Assembly: GCA_021804565.1 (NCBI GenBank) | Contig: JAJZHK010000005.1 | Coordinates: 1 to 64,000, forward strand | Direction of reading: 5' to 3' | DNA: 64,000 nt | Source: Pseudomonadota bacterium | Lineage (GTDB): Bacteria > Pseudomonadota > Gammaproteobacteria > Pseudomonadales > Moraxellaceae | In this document: positions 28,933 through 40,374 of the stretch, in pieces | Position numbering within the stretch: the stretch's first letter is position 1 | Layout: each line of letters opens with the position of its first letter | The notes under the pieces: generated by a model | Database searches by the model: none | What the model was told of the DNA's origin: nothing | The model's input: only the letters and a program-made list of their open reading frames with translations | Program-made: the position numbers and the translations under genes

Positions 28933-29697
28933 CTAGGCCCCATCGGTATGGTCCTCGACCATACCCGCTATCCAGCCACGTTCCTGAGCGCTGAGCTCGA
29001 CAGCACTCAGCAGATCGGGACGCCGGCTGGCTGTCCGCAGGACGCGTTGACGATGACGCCAAGCCGCGACCTCGGCATGATGCCCCGACAGCAGAACCGC
29101 CGGCACCTCATGCCCTTGAAAACTGGGGGGACGCGTATAGTGCGGGCAGTCCAGCCAGACCTCACTAAACGAATCCTCCTGCGCCGATTCGCCATGACCC
29201 AGGGCCCCTGGCAACCAGCGCGTCAGCGCATCGACCAGCACCATCGCTGGCAACTCCCCACCGGAGAGCACATAGTCGCCTATCGAGCACTCGGCATCGA
29301 CGGCCATCTCGATCAGGCGCTCATCGATACCCTCATAGCGACCACAGAGCAAGATCAAACCCAAACGCTGGTGCTCTTGTGACCACGCCTTGACCTGCGC
29401 CTGCCGCAGAAGTCTGCCCTGTGGACTCATATAAACCACCCAGGGCCGCAAGCTGCGCTCTTGCGCTTGCGCTCGCGCCTCCTGCAAGGATTGCAGCAAA
29501 GGCTCGATCATCATCACCATGCCCGGACCACCACCGTAAGGCCGGTCATCGACCCGTCGATAAGCCCCCTGGCCATGCTCGCGCGGGTTGAACATCTGCA
29601 GCTCAAGCAAACCCTGCTGCACCGCCCGACCGATCACACCGTGTCCCGTCAAAGCGGCGAACATCTCCGGAAACAGCGTCACTACGCCGATCCACAT
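28933..29697 (-). CDS. trmD: tRNA (guanine37-N1)-methyltransferase
   Basis: A 254-residue SPOUT methyltransferase that makes m1G37 to prevent frameshifting. Visible are MWIGVVTLFPEMF at the start, DDRPYGGGPGMVMM, the knot region LILLCGRYEGIDERLIE, and YVLSGGELPAMVLVDALTRWLPG. I took the ATG of MWIGVV (29697) rather than one nine codons upstream, since the former matches the family N-terminus and lies 8 bases after rimM. Confidence 0.98.
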   Translation of the reverse strand: MWIGVVTLFPEMFAALTGHGVIGRAVQQGLLELQMFNPREHGQGAYRRVDDRPYGGGPGMVMMIEPLLQSLQEARAQAQERSLRPWVVYMSPQGRLLRQAQVKAWSQEHQRLGLILLCGRYEGIDERLIEMAVDAECSIGDYVLSGGELPAMVLVDALTRWLPGALGHGESAQEDSFSEVWLDCPHYTRPPSFQGHEVPAVLLSGHHAEVAAWRHRQRVLRTASRRPDLLSAVELSAQERGWIAGMVEDHTDGA

Positions 29698-29705
29698 GCC
29701 GCCTC

Positions 29706-30224
29706 CTAAAAGTCTGGATCCCAATCCACGGTGATCTGGCGATGCTCACGATCGACCTTCTTGATCACCTCTTTGAGTATCCAGGGCAGGAGGCGTTCAC
29801 GCCGGTCCAGGCTACGCTCATCCCCGTGGACCACCAGAACATCATTGGCCCCGGTTTCCATCATGGCGTGCACATAACCCAAGTCTTGCCCTGCCTCGGT
29901 GCCGACACGCATGTCGATCAGCTCCGACCAGTAATAGTCGTCTTCCGGCAGTTCGGGCAACACATGGCTGGGCACGCATACATCCCAGCCGACCAGAAGG
30001 TCGGAAGCGTTGCGATCGTCAACACCACGCAACTTGACCACCCAACCTTTACCCTGGGTTCGCCACTGCTCGACCTCGACTTTCTTTTCCTCGCCGCCAT
30101 GGCGCAAAAGCCATGGGCCATAAGAAAAGATATTCTCAGCCGGACTGGTATGCGAGTACACCCAGAGCCAGCCGCGCAGTCCATGGGCTGCGCTCAGTCG
30201 CCCCAGCGTCAGCTCATCGCTCAC
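29706..30224 (-). CDS. rimM: Ribosome maturation factor RimM
   Basis: A 172-residue 16S rRNA-processing protein that binds S19 during 30S assembly. The N-terminal RimM domain (LGRLSAAHGLRGWLWVYSHT) and the C-terminal PRC-barrel (WSELIDMRVGTEAG...LVVHGDERS) are intact, ending in VDWDPDF. Translation starts at a GTG two bases after the rpsP stop. Confidence 0.97.
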   Translation of the reverse strand: MSDELTLGRLSAAHGLRGWLWVYSHTSPAENIFSYGPWLLRHGGEEKKVEVEQWRTQGKGWVVKLRGVDDRNASDLLVGWDVCVPSHVLPELPEDDYYWSELIDMRVGTEAGQDLGYVHAMMETGANDVLVVHGDERSLDRRERLLPWILKEVIKKVDREHRQITVDWDPDF

Positions 30225-30226
30225 CG

Positions 30227-30472
30227 TCAGGCGGCCGGCAGTTCCTTGACCAGGGCAGCCACCCGCTCCGACATCTGCGCACCCGCCTGCTGCCAGTAAG
30301 CCAGACGCTGGGCATCGATGCGCAGGCGCTCGGCATTGCCACCACCGATAGGGTTGAAAAAGCCTATGCGTTCGATGAAACGACCATCACGAGCATTGCG
30401 GCTATTGGTCACCACCACCTGGTAAAAAGGCCGCTTCTTAGCACCACCGCGCGCCAAACGTATCGTCACCAT
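30227..30472 (-). CDS. rpsP: 30S ribosomal protein S16
   Basis: An 81-residue protein starting [21 protein letters not shown], the invariant S16 N-terminus, with [15 protein letters not shown] chose the ATG at 30472 rather than an extended frame to 30565, which would run through the promoter. It opens the ribosomal operon. Confidence 0.99.
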   Translation of the reverse strand: MVTIRLARGGAKKRPFYQVVVTNSRNARDGRFIERIGFFNPIGGGNAERLRIDAQRLAYWQQAGAQMSERVAALVKELPAA

Positions 30473-30553
30473 AATCTCGTATCCTCGATTCGAAACAGTC
30501 TCAACTTGAAGCCCCGCCTGAGAAACAAGCAAAGACCCTGATAAAGGGCAAGG

Positions 30554-30582
30554 ATTATACAGCAAGCGATCTACGCAAGGAA
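30554..30582 (-). promoter_or_regulatory. Promoter for the rpsP operon
   Basis: A perfect TATAAT (30554-30559, minus strand) lies 80 bases before the rpsP start. A -35 is not obvious: TTCCTT is at normal spacing, while a better TTGCGT is only 13 bases away. Confidence 0.5.
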
Positions 30583-30621
30583 GCCCTGATCCCTGGATAT
30601 CTCGCCACCCGTCCGCTCACC

Positions 30622-30645
30622 GTCCCTCGCCCCGTGGCGGGGGAC
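30622..30645 (-). terminator. GC-rich hairpin after the phosphoesterase gene
   Basis: A ten-pair stem GTCCCTCGCC/GGCGGGGGAC with a four-base loop lies 25 bases past the stop at 30671. No T-run follows, so its terminator role is uncertain. Confidence 0.4.
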
Positions 30646-30670
30646 CGATGAGCACCCGGATTGCAGCGGC

Positions 30671-32398
30671 CTAGGGCAAGGGCATTCCGGTCGTCGCATC
30701 CAGCGCGTAAGGGCTGTTGTTGGGGCTGGCGCTGAAATTGAACATGTCCATGATCGAGCCGGTTGTGGCGTCAAAAGAGCCGCCGCCCAGACGCTGTCCA
30801 GCCAGCCAGTTGTCCTCGATGAAGCGGACGATCGAGGACTGCGAAATCTGCACGTGGCTGACATAGTTGCTCTTGGCCCAGGGCGATATCACCAAAAAGG
30901 GCAGCCGGGCACCAGGACCACAACGACCATTGACCGGCGCACCCGCCAGCCCGTTCATCGCCGTACCTGTACCACACTGCCCCGCCCCACTCAGCTGATC
31001 AGCGATGCTGTCGTGCGAGGCGTTGCTCGGGCTGACAAACGCGTGATCGTACCAACCATCGGAGTCATCCCAGGCGATGATGACCGCGGTATTCTGCCAG
31101 TCAGGCTGTTTCATGAGAAAGTTGATGACGCTGGTGGTAAAGGCCTGCTCATCCAGCGGGTCAGAGTAGCCGGCATGAGCATCCTGGAAGGCCGGCGCCT
31201 TGATATAGGACACGGCCGGATAGTTGCCTGCGCTTACCGCGTCGACAAAATCATGGTAATCGTACTCGTGATTGGCGGGATCCAGGGTCTGACCATCCGA
31301 CTCATAGGTATAACCGATGGCGTTCACGGCCGCCGGACGCAGATGCTGCGGGTTGGAGGTCGATGCGTAGTACTGGAACCAGTTGTGGTGCTGGATATAG
31401 TCCACCACATTCTTGTTATAGGCACTGGAGAAGGTCGAGCGCTTGCACCCGGTGGTGCCATTGCTGTTGGTCACCGTAAGATCAAATCCGGCCATGAACC
31501 CGCCCCAGGTGATTTTGGCAGCATTCAGCAGGTCACCGATATTCTTGCCGGTCATCATCACCGTATTGCTGGTGTTGGAACAGACATCGTAGGCGGGATC
31601 GACATCATTGACGAGCGTATGGCCACCCTGGCCATCATTGATGTAGTACGAGGAGTAGGCCCAATAAGGATTACTCGTCGATGGCGCGGCATTGAAAGGC
31701 GGCGTGTTGGAAAGCACCAGCTGCACACCATTGGTCTGCCCCGATACGGCTTCCAACGCGCCAGGCGTAGAAGGTCCATAAGTGTCGGCATAAGCGTTAT
31801 CGCTCATGGCATAGTGCTGGGCGTAGTTCCACATCGCCGTCACCGTGTTGCCGTCAAAGTAGCCCATCACCTGGCCACTGGTTCCAAAAGGACCGGCACC
31901 ACCCGAGCTGCCAAAACCGGTGTACTTGGGAAAAAGGTCCATCAGGCCATTGTCAAAGGCCAGCTGTTCTGCGGTATAGGCATGGTCCTGGTCAGCGGTG
32001 GCTGCCTGCGAGCGATCCAGTCGAAAGGGATTGGAAGCCCCCGTACCATTCTGGCTATTGGTCAGGTTGGGGTTATTGAAAAGCAGCGCCGTACTCAGAC
32101 CATTGACCGCAGGAGTCCCTGGCAACGCCGTGAAAGCCGGCTCACCTGCAGGATTGCTGGCATTGGGGTAGGTCGCGAAATAATGGTCAAAAGAGACGTT
32201 TTCATTATAGATGACCACCAAGTGCTTGATCGGGGTCGCCGTCGGCGTGTTGTCGGCGTTCCAGGTCAGGCCCTGAGTCGAACCTTTGGCAGCGAGTATC
32301 GCCGCAGCGTTGCCTGAACTGGTCGAGTTGCTATGACACCCGACCAGGACAGCGACTAAGGCTCCTGATGCGAGTACCCAAGACGTGGATTTAGACAT
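30671..32398 (-). CDS. Phosphoesterase-family lipoprotein (acid phosphatase / phospholipase C-like)
   Basis: A 575-residue exported protein with a lipoprotein signal (WVLASGALVAVLVGCHS). The N-terminal motif HLVVIYNENVSFDHYFATYPN and the C-terminal motif AVIIAWDDSDGWYDHAF are the metal-site segments of the PF04185 phosphoesterase family, which includes phospholipases C and acid phosphatases. Phosphate release from extracellular organic phosphate is a reasonable inference; the actual substrate cannot be read. It is a single gene with an AGGAG ribosome-binding site directly beside a perfect inverted repeat. No Pho-box was found. Confidence 0.85.
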   Translation of the reverse strand: MSKSTSWVLASGALVAVLVGCHSNSTSSGNAAAILAAKGSTQGLTWNADNTPTATPIKHLVVIYNENVSFDHYFATYPNASNPAGEPAFTALPGTPAVNGLSTALLFNNPNLTNSQNGTGASNPFRLDRSQAATADQDHAYTAEQLAFDNGLMDLFPKYTGFGSSGGAGPFGTSGQVMGYFDGNTVTAMWNYAQHYAMSDNAYADTYGPSTPGALEAVSGQTNGVQLVLSNTPPFNAAPSTSNPYWAYSSYYINDGQGGHTLVNDVDPAYDVCSNTSNTVMMTGKNIGDLLNAAKITWGGFMAGFDLTVTNSNGTTGCKRSTFSSAYNKNVVDYIQHHNWFQYYASTSNPQHLRPAAVNAIGYTYESDGQTLDPANHEYDYHDFVDAVSAGNYPAVSYIKAPAFQDAHAGYSDPLDEQAFTTSVINFLMKQPDWQNTAVIIAWDDSDGWYDHAFVSPSNASHDSIADQLSGAGQCGTGTAMNGLAGAPVNGRCGPGARLPFLVISPWAKSNYVSHVQISQSSIVRFIEDNWLAGQRLGGGSFDATTGSIMDMFNFSASPNNSPYALDATTGMPLP

Positions 32399-32409
32399 GC
32401 CATACTCCT

Positions 32410-32439
32410 GATTAAACGGTTTTTAATAACCGTTTAATC
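32410..32439. promoter_or_regulatory. Perfect 12-bp inverted repeat just upstream of the phosphoesterase ribosome-binding site
   Basis: GATTAAACGGTT and AACCGTTTAATC flank TTTAAT. The repeat starts 12 bases before the ATG and touches the AGGAG. It may be a repressor operator or an mRNA hairpin controlling ribosome access. Confidence 0.55.
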
Positions 32440-32504
32440 TTATGGCCGGCATATTGCACTTTCGTGTCGTGCTGATGAAACCCCTACCCTGTTCGCCCGT
32501 CCCC

Positions 32505-33749
32505 TCATAAGCACTCAAAACGCAGGCCCGCATAGCGGATCAGGCGATCGATATAGGCGCCACCCAACACCGTGGCCGGCGTCCAGAAGCCACCGCCACG
32601 ACCCGGCTCGACGCCGGCCCGGGCACGATCCAGGGCCAGGCTGATCGCCGCTTGACCGAGCATTTTGGCGGTGCTGCCATAACCGGGGTCGCGATCGCCG
32701 GTGACCTGGACGCGCAAGGTTTGACCCTGCTCGGTGCGCCCCCAGAACCGGATATCAAAATGACCCGCTCTTTGCGCCTCAGGGCTGGGGCCCTCACCTG
32801 GCAGGGGTAGCAAGAAGCGCTGCATCATGCCGCGAACCGGCCGAACCACGGCTCCCGCCATGAAGGCGGCAAGGCCGGCCACCACCGCCAGAGCCCGCAG
32901 ACGGCCTGACCAGCCATCACCGGTGAGCAGCGCTTCATCGTAGCGAAACTGGGACCCATAGGCTTGTGCCGACAGCGCATTGGAGCGGTGTACCACGCGC
33001 TCATTGATGGCGGCCATCACGAACGGCGCCAGCCAGGATGCAAAATCGGCATCGTACTCAGCACTTTTTACCGCGTGCTGACGCACACTCACACCATCGC
33101 GAGGTGGGCAGATGGAGTAAGGATTGATCAGCTCCTGACGCACGACAGGATCGGCCATGGCCTCCTGCACAAGGTTCATCATGCTCGCTACCGTACCGCC
33201 AGAGGCGCCGCCCTTGATCGTTTTGACGCGCATCTTGACCTGGGTCGCCGGAGCCTGCCATTGCCGCTGCGCCTGCTGCTGGAGAAAGTAGACACCCATA
33301 TCCGAAGGCACCGAGTCGAAACCGCAGCAGTTGACAATACGGGCGCCTGATTGCTGCGCGACCGCTTCATAGCGGTTCAGCATTTTCCTGATCCACTGCG
33401 CTTCGCCGCTCAGGTCACAGTAATCCGTGCCACTCTCTGCACAGGCCTGGATCAAAGGCTCGCCGTAGAGCGCGTAAGGCCCCACAGTAGACACCACAAG
33501 CGTGGTCTGCGCACAAAGGGCCTGCAACCGGCTGGCGCTCGCCGCATCGGCAACGATGATGGGCAGCCCCTGCCCGAGTTCGCCCAGTTCCCGCTTGAGC
33601 GCTTCCAGCTTGGCGGCAGAACGACCGGCGATCGCCCAGCGCAAGCTATCGCTCCCCGTCGCGAAATGCTCGGCCAGATAGCGCGTCAAAATCTGGCCGA
33701 CAAAGCTGGTGGCACCGAATACCACAAGATCATAGGCGGGAGCCTTCAT
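32505..33749 (-). CDS. Saccharopine dehydrogenase-like NAD(P)-binding protein (trans-acting enoyl-reductase type)
   Basis: A 414-residue protein with an N-terminal Rossmann motif (DLVVFGATSFVGQILTRYLAEHF) and the adjoining AIAGRSAAKLEAL, then TVGPYALYGEPLIQACAESGTDYCDLSGEAQW, the hallmark of the saccharopine-dehydrogenase-like group that includes the mycobacterial trans-acting enoyl reductase. True saccharopine dehydrogenase is unlikely in this lineage. The substrate is probably a lipid or polyketide intermediate, by family analogy only. It stands alone between the phosphoesterase gene and tRNA-Ser. Confidence 0.8.
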   Translation of the reverse strand: MKAPAYDLVVFGATSFVGQILTRYLAEHFATGSDSLRWAIAGRSAAKLEALKRELGELGQGLPIIVADAASASRLQALCAQTTLVVSTVGPYALYGEPLIQACAESGTDYCDLSGEAQWIRKMLNRYEAVAQQSGARIVNCCGFDSVPSDMGVYFLQQQAQRQWQAPATQVKMRVKTIKGGASGGTVASMMNLVQEAMADPVVRQELINPYSICPPRDGVSVRQHAVKSAEYDADFASWLAPFVMAAINERVVHRSNALSAQAYGSQFRYDEALLTGDGWSGRLRALAVVAGLAAFMAGAVVRPVRGMMQRFLLPLPGEGPSPEAQRAGHFDIRFWGRTEQGQTLRVQVTGDRDPGYGSTAKMLGQAAISLALDRARAGVEPGRGGGFWTPATVLGGAYIDRLIRYAGLRFECL

Positions 33750-33982
33750 AGCGTTTTCCCTGTGCGCAAGATGATTGAGCCACCTGGCCTCAAGCCGGCA
33801 GCGGCGTCCGCGCCCATCATAGTGGAAAGCTCAGGCTCCATCCAGCAAGGGCGTCGCTGCACGCTGGCCTCGCCACACCGATCTACCGGCCACACAAACG
33901 GCTGCAGGCAAGGCTCGGAGAGCCTCAGGAAAGGAGAACGCAGTCCCGAGCAGCGTATAAGAATGGCTTGGTGCCTGGGATT

Positions 33983-34073
33983 TGGCGGTGAGGGGGGGAT
34001 TCGAACCCCCGACACCCTTTTGGGGTGTACTCCCTTAGCAGGGGAGCGCCTTCGGCCTCTCGGCCACCTCACC
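33983..34073 (-). tRNA. tRNA-Ser (anticodon GCU), with encoded CCA
   Basis: On the minus strand the gene starts GGTGAGGTGGCCGAG and has the long variable arm of a class II tRNA (ACACCC/GGGTGT). The anticodon loop is CTGCTAA with anticodon GCT. It closes with CCTCACC, discriminator G and CCA. Its position beside csrA matches E. coli and relatives. Confidence 0.97.
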
Positions 34074-34087
34074 TTCTAGAGCGCGCA

Positions 34088-34115
34088 ATCATACCATGCA
34101 TATCGGCTTTGAAAA
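34088..34115 (-). promoter_or_regulatory. Promoter for tRNA-Ser
   Basis: TATGAT (34088-34093) and TTTTCA (34110-34115) are 16 bases apart on the minus strand, with the -10 about 15 bases ahead of the mature tRNA. Confidence 0.45.
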
Positions 34116-34157
34116 GGGGGCGCCGAGCAAATATTACTGAGAGTCTGTGCTCGCCCA

Positions 34158-34175
34158 TGTCAGCTTATGCTTACA
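34158..34175 (+). promoter_or_regulatory. GacA-type upstream activating sequence
   Basis: TGTCAG-CTTATG-CTTACA matches the Pseudomonas rsmY/rsmZ consensus TGTAAG-N6-CTTACA at 11 of 12 fixed positions. It lies about 80-90 bases ahead of the GGA-rich RNA; a possible -10 (CATAAT, 34242-34247) follows. A chance match next to such an RNA is unlikely. Confidence 0.65.
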
Positions 34176-34249
34176 AAAGCTTCATGCTAATACGCACATT
34201 TTTTGCAGCTCGATGATCTGTCCTGAGATCCACCGCCTCGCCATAATGA

Positions 34250-34416
34250 CCCCCAGGAAGGCACGATGCCTCAGGATCAACAAGGATGCAGGTTTGCGAT
34301 GGGGCGGAGCCCGATCAGGCAGGATGCCTAGAGCCAGGAGGCTTGAACAGCAGACACCAGGGACAGGACAGGGATGAGCAAGAGCGGCCAGGTTGATCCT
34401 GGCCGTCTTATTTTTT
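34250..34416 (+). ncRNA. Candidate CsrA/RsmA-sequestering small RNA (RsmY/RsmZ/CsrB type)
   Basis: Nine GGA triplets lie between 34256 and 34374. Three are presented in loops of consecutive short hairpins: GGGC-GGA-GCCC (34302-34312), AGGC-AGGAT-GCCT (34317-34329) and AGCC-AGGA-GGCT (34332-34343). This is the known CsrA-binding format. The RNA would end at an intrinsic terminator at 34385-34416. It faces csrA convergently, with the csrA stop 75 bases past the T-run, and a GacA-like box lies upstream. No credible protein is encoded. The 5' end is uncertain by about 20 bases. The expected role is to titrate CsrA when GacS/GacA is active. Confidence 0.75.
34385..34416 (+). terminator. Rho-independent terminator of the GGA-rich small RNA
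   Basis: An eight-pair stem CGGCCAGG/CCTGGCCG with a TTGAT loop is followed by TCTTATTTTTT on the plus strand. The T-run orientation shows that it ends plus-strand transcription, not csrA. Confidence 0.85.
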
Positions 34417-34490
34417 GCGCCTCACCCCAAGCAGGGCAAGCGTACGCCAAGGCGCACGGTCAAGCACACCTTGAGTCAGCTCTGCGGCCC

Positions 34491-34688
34491 TCAGTCGAGC
34501 ATGTCCTGGTGATCGCCATGATCTTTTTCACGCTGGATGCGCTGATAGATCTCCTCACGATGCACAGCCACATCTTTGGGTGCATTGACACCTATACGCA
34601 CCTGATTCCCTTTCACACCCAGCACGGTGATGGTCACTTCATCACCGATCATCAAAGTCTCGCCGACACGGCGGGTCAAAATCAGCAT
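34491..34688 (-). CDS. csrA: Carbon storage regulator CsrA/RsmA, mRNA-binding translational regulator
   Basis: A 65-residue protein beginning [16 protein letters not shown] and containing [22 protein letters not shown]. Residues Leu4 and Arg44, central to GGA binding, are present. As a dimer it blocks ribosome-binding sites carrying GGA motifs, controlling carbon flux, motility and biofilm. The gene lies downstream of lysC on the same strand, and the candidate titrating RNA converges on it. Confidence 0.98.
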   Translation of the reverse strand: MLILTRRVGETLMIGDEVTITVLGVKGNQVRIGVNAPKDVAVHREEIYQRIQREKDHGDHQDMLD

Positions 34689-34808
34689 CTCAATCTCCTT
34701 GAGGGTAAAGCTGTATCATCATGTCCTGCGGAGCATGCCTCGACTCCTTATGACAGTATTGCAAAGCTTTACCAAAATGAAAGTCTATCAGGTCTTATCA
34801 GGCTGATT

Positions 34809-36038
34809 TCATTCGACCGCTGCATCCAGATCAAAGGCACTGTGCAAGGCACGCACCGCCAGCTCCATATACTTTTCCTGAACCACGACCGAGATCTTGA
34901 TTTCCGAGGTCGATATCATCTGGATATTGATACTTTCCCGTGCCAGGGTTTCGAACATCTTGGCAGCGACCCCGGCGTGCGACCGCATGCCCACACCCAC
35001 CAGCGAGACCTTGGCAATCTTGTCATCACCGCTGACCTCACGGGCGCCAATCTCACCGGCGATACGCTCGAGAACGGTCAACACCTTGCGATAATCAGCA
35101 CGGTTGACGGTAAAGGTGAAATCGGTCAGACCGTCGGCGCCGACATTCTGCACGATCATGTCGATCTCGATATTGGCCTCACCCACCGGACCCAGAATAC
35201 GATAGGCGATACCCGGTGTATCGGGAACGCCACGCACCGTCACCTTGGCCTCATCGCGATTGAAGGCGATTCCGGAGATTACAGGTTTTTCCATACTATC
35301 CTCGGCATCCAGAGTAATCAAGGTTCCCTCGCCGCCCTCCTGAAAGCTGGAGAGCACGCGCAGGGGCACGTTATATTTTCCCGCAAATTCAACCGAACGT
35401 ATCTGCAACACCTTGGACCCCAGGCTGGCCATTTCCAGCATTTCTTCAAAGGTGATGCGCTGCAGACGCCGTGCCTGCGGAACGACGCGCGGATCGGTGG
35501 TATAGACGCCATCGACGTCGGTGTAGATCTGGCATTCATCCGCCTTCAGCGCCGCCGCCAAGGCCACCCCGGTGGTGTCCGAACCACCACGACCCAAGGT
35601 GGTGGTATTGCCTTCGGCATCGATACCCTGAAAACCGGCCACCACAACGACCTTGCCGGCCGCCAAATCGGCACGCATGCGCTCATCATCGATCGCCTCG
35701 ATGCGCGCCTTGCCGTAGGCCGAGTCGGTGAGCACGGCCACCTGCGCTCCGGTGTAAGAGCGCGCCGGCACACCGGCTTCCTGCAAGGCGATGGCCAGCA
35801 AGGCAATGGTGACCTGCTCGCCGGTCGCGACCATCTGATCCAGTTCGCGCGGATCAGGATCATGACTGAGGGCTCGGGCCAAGGCGATCAGCCTGTTGGT
35901 CTCACCACTCATCGCCGAGACCACCACCACGAGATCATGCCCCTGCTCGCGCCAGCGCTTGACCCGCTCAGCGACAGCCTGGATACGCTCGGGGGAACCT
36001 ACCGAAGTACCGCCGTATTTTTGGACGATCAACGCCAT
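34809..36038 (-). CDS. lysC: Aspartate kinase (monofunctional)
   Basis: A 409-residue kinase catalysing the first step of the lysine/threonine/methionine pathway. The catalytic domain opens [19 protein letters not shown] and includes [19 protein letters not shown]; two C-terminal ACT domains (about residues 265-400) are the usual feedback site. I used the ATG at 36038; a longer frame upstream encodes no kinase sequence. It lies 16 bases after alaS and 120 before csrA, the order alaS-lysC-csrA. Confidence 0.97.
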   Translation of the reverse strand: MALIVQKYGGTSVGSPERIQAVAERVKRWREQGHDLVVVVSAMSGETNRLIALARALSHDPDPRELDQMVATGEQVTIALLAIALQEAGVPARSYTGAQVAVLTDSAYGKARIEAIDDERMRADLAAGKVVVVAGFQGIDAEGNTTTLGRGGSDTTGVALAAALKADECQIYTDVDGVYTTDPRVVPQARRLQRITFEEMLEMASLGSKVLQIRSVEFAGKYNVPLRVLSSFQEGGEGTLITLDAEDSMEKPVISGIAFNRDEAKVTVRGVPDTPGIAYRILGPVGEANIEIDMIVQNVGADGLTDFTFTVNRADYRKVLTVLERIAGEIGAREVSGDDKIAKVSLVGVGMRSHAGVAAKMFETLARESINIQMISTSEIKISVVVQEKYMELAVRALHSAFDLDAAVE

Positions 36039-36054
36039 ACCGTATTCCTCAGTC

Positions 36055-38691
<2,637 letters not shown>

Positions 38692-38782
38692 AGGCCTGGA
38701 AACTCTCAATCGACACGCGTCGGAAGCATCACAAAAACGCCGATTATAGCGTGATTGTCTGCCCATGAGCAAAGAGAACCCG

Positions 38783-38806
38783 GCACCCGGTGTGCGCACC
38801 GGGTGC
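38783..38806 (-). terminator. Terminator after recA-recX
   Basis: A perfect nine-pair stem GCACCCGGT/ACCGGGTGC with a six-base loop begins 12 bases past the recX stop. A short pyrimidine stretch (TTCTCTTT) follows after four bases. Confidence 0.6.
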
Positions 38807-38817
38807 TGTCCGGCCGT

Positions 38818-39291
38818 CTAGGATGAGCTGTCGTCGACGAGAAAAAAAGAGCGCACCAGGGCGTGCGCCTGGCCCTGGCTGTAGCCCCGATATTGCAGAA
38901 AACGCATCATGCGTGCCCGCTCCCTGACATCGTGGGCATCGACACCCGCAAAGCGCGCCCGCAACAGCGCGCGAGGATCGGCGCTTTCCATATCCCAGGC
39001 GGCCAGGGTGGCGCTGATCAGCTCGGCGGCCAGACCCCGCTGTTGCAGACGCTGACGCAGACGCAGAGGACCATGACCACGCTGTTGCGCCGCCCGCAGC
39101 TCCAGCTCAGCCACCCTCTTGTCGTCCTGCCAAGCACACTGCTGCAACTGATCCAGGAGCGCCTGCACAAGCTCGGGCTCACCGCCCTGCAGCTTTTGCT
39201 CCAGCTCCTGACGACTGAGCTCACGCCCGGCCAGAAGGGCCAGAGCGCGAGCACGCAAAGCCTCAGAACTCAGCGGCCTCGACGTCATCAT
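38818..39291 (-). CDS. recX: RecX, regulator of RecA
   Basis: A 157-residue, Leu/Arg/Gln-rich helical protein with three-helix RecX repeats ([64 protein letters not shown]). It limits RecA filament growth. The start overlaps the recA 3' end by 29 bases; two adjacent ATGs (39291, 39288) are possible. Co-transcription with recA puts it under SOS control. Confidence 0.9.
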   Translation of the reverse strand: MMTSRPLSSEALRARALALLAGRELSRQELEQKLQGGEPELVQALLDQLQQCAWQDDKRVAELELRAAQQRGHGPLRLRQRLQQRGLAAELISATLAAWDMESADPRALLRARFAGVDAHDVRERARMMRFLQYRGYSQGQAHALVRSFFLVDDSSS

Positions 39292-40306
39292 GCGAATCCG
39301 CGGCGACAGGCAAATCATCACCGATCAGTTGTTCACGTATGCGCGCTTCTATGGCAGCGGCCACGTCGGGATGCTCTTCCAGGAACTTGCAGGCATTGGC
39401 TTTGCCCTGACCTATCTTGTTGCCCTGATAGGCATACCAGGCCCCAGATTTGTCGACCGCCCCAATCTTGACACCCAGATCGACGATTTCACCGCTGCGG
39501 TTGATGCCCTTGCCGTAGAGAATTTCAAAGTGCGCTTCGCGGAAGGGCGGCGCCACCTTGTTTTTCACCACCTTGACACGGGTTTCTGAACCGACCACTT
39601 CCTCGCCTTCCTTGACCGACCCCGTACGCCGGATATCCAGTCGTACCGAAGCATAGAATTTGAGAGCATTACCACCGGTGGTGGTTTCCGGGTTGCCAAA
39701 CATGACACCGATCTTCATGCGAATCTGATTGATAAAGATGACCAGGGTGTTGGAGCGCTTGATATTGCCGGTGATCTTGCGCAAGGCCTGCGACATCAAG
39801 CGCGCCTGCAAACCGACATGCTGGTCGCCCATCTCGCCTTCGATTTCGGCGCGCGGCGTCAAGGCCGCCACCGAGTCGATAACGACGATATCGACGGCAT
39901 TGGAGCGCACCAGCATATCGGCGATTTCCAGGGCCTGCTCACCGGTATCCGGCTGCGACACCAGCAGATCCTCAACCTGCACCCCGAGCTTGGCGGCATA
40001 GACGGGATCAAGGGCGTGCTCGGCATCGACAAAGGCGGCCGTCCCCCCATGGCGCTGGCACTCAGCGATGACCTGCAAGGTCAGTGTGGTCTTCCCGGAG
40101 GACTCCGGGCCGTAGATTTCGACAATACGACCACGCGGCAACCCGCCTATACCCAGGGCGATGTCGAGCCCCAAAGAACCGGTTGAGACGGCAGGAATAC
40201 TACCCACCTCCGGGTGATCGCCGAGGCGCATGACGGTGCCTTTGCCGAACTGCTTTTCTATCTGAGCCAGTGCGGCCCCTAAGGCCTTGCGCTTGTTCTC
40301 ATCCAT
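39263..40306 (-). CDS. recA: RecA recombinase
   Basis: A 347-residue protein with Walker [10 protein letters not shown] (residues 66-74), Walker B VIDSVAAL, the DNA-binding L2 region ([23 protein letters not shown]) and an acidic C-terminal tail. It drives strand exchange and LexA cleavage. The start is the ATG of [10 protein letters not shown]; a frame six codons longer is less like the family. A CTG-N10-CAG box lies about 53 bases upstream. Confidence 0.99.
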   Translation of the reverse strand: MDENKRKALGAALAQIEKQFGKGTVMRLGDHPEVGSIPAVSTGSLGLDIALGIGGLPRGRIVEIYGPESSGKTTLTLQVIAECQRHGGTAAFVDAEHALDPVYAAKLGVQVEDLLVSQPDTGEQALEIADMLVRSNAVDIVVIDSVAALTPRAEIEGEMGDQHVGLQARLMSQALRKITGNIKRSNTLVIFINQIRMKIGVMFGNPETTTGGNALKFYASVRLDIRRTGSVKEGEEVVGSETRVKVVKNKVAPPFREAHFEILYGKGINRSGEIVDLGVKIGAVDKSGAWYAYQGNKIGQGKANACKFLEEHPDVAAAIEARIREQLIGDDLPVAADSHDDVEAAEF

Positions 40307-40358
40307 GCCGTGATCCTCGTGCATTGGCGGGGTTGTAGGGCCAGAGTGTATGCGAAAA

Positions 40359-40374
40359 CTGGCCTTATGTACAG
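40359..40374 (-). promoter_or_regulatory. SOS (LexA) box upstream of recA
   Basis: CTGGCCTTATGTACAG on the plus strand fits CTG-N10-CAG. It overlaps the last codons and the TAA of cinA (40365-40367), so the recA operator is embedded in the end of the preceding gene. Confidence 0.78.

Noticed and set aside
30854-32317. Open frame of 487 codons antisense to the phosphoesterase gene
   Set aside because: The minus-strand protein has a lipobox and both family metal motifs; the plus-strand frame is Arg/Gly/Val shadow sequence.
33750-33982. Possible gene between the saccharopine-dehydrogenase-like gene and tRNA-Ser
   Set aside because: No frame has a start, ribosome-binding site and protein-like composition together; it looks like plain intergenic sequence.
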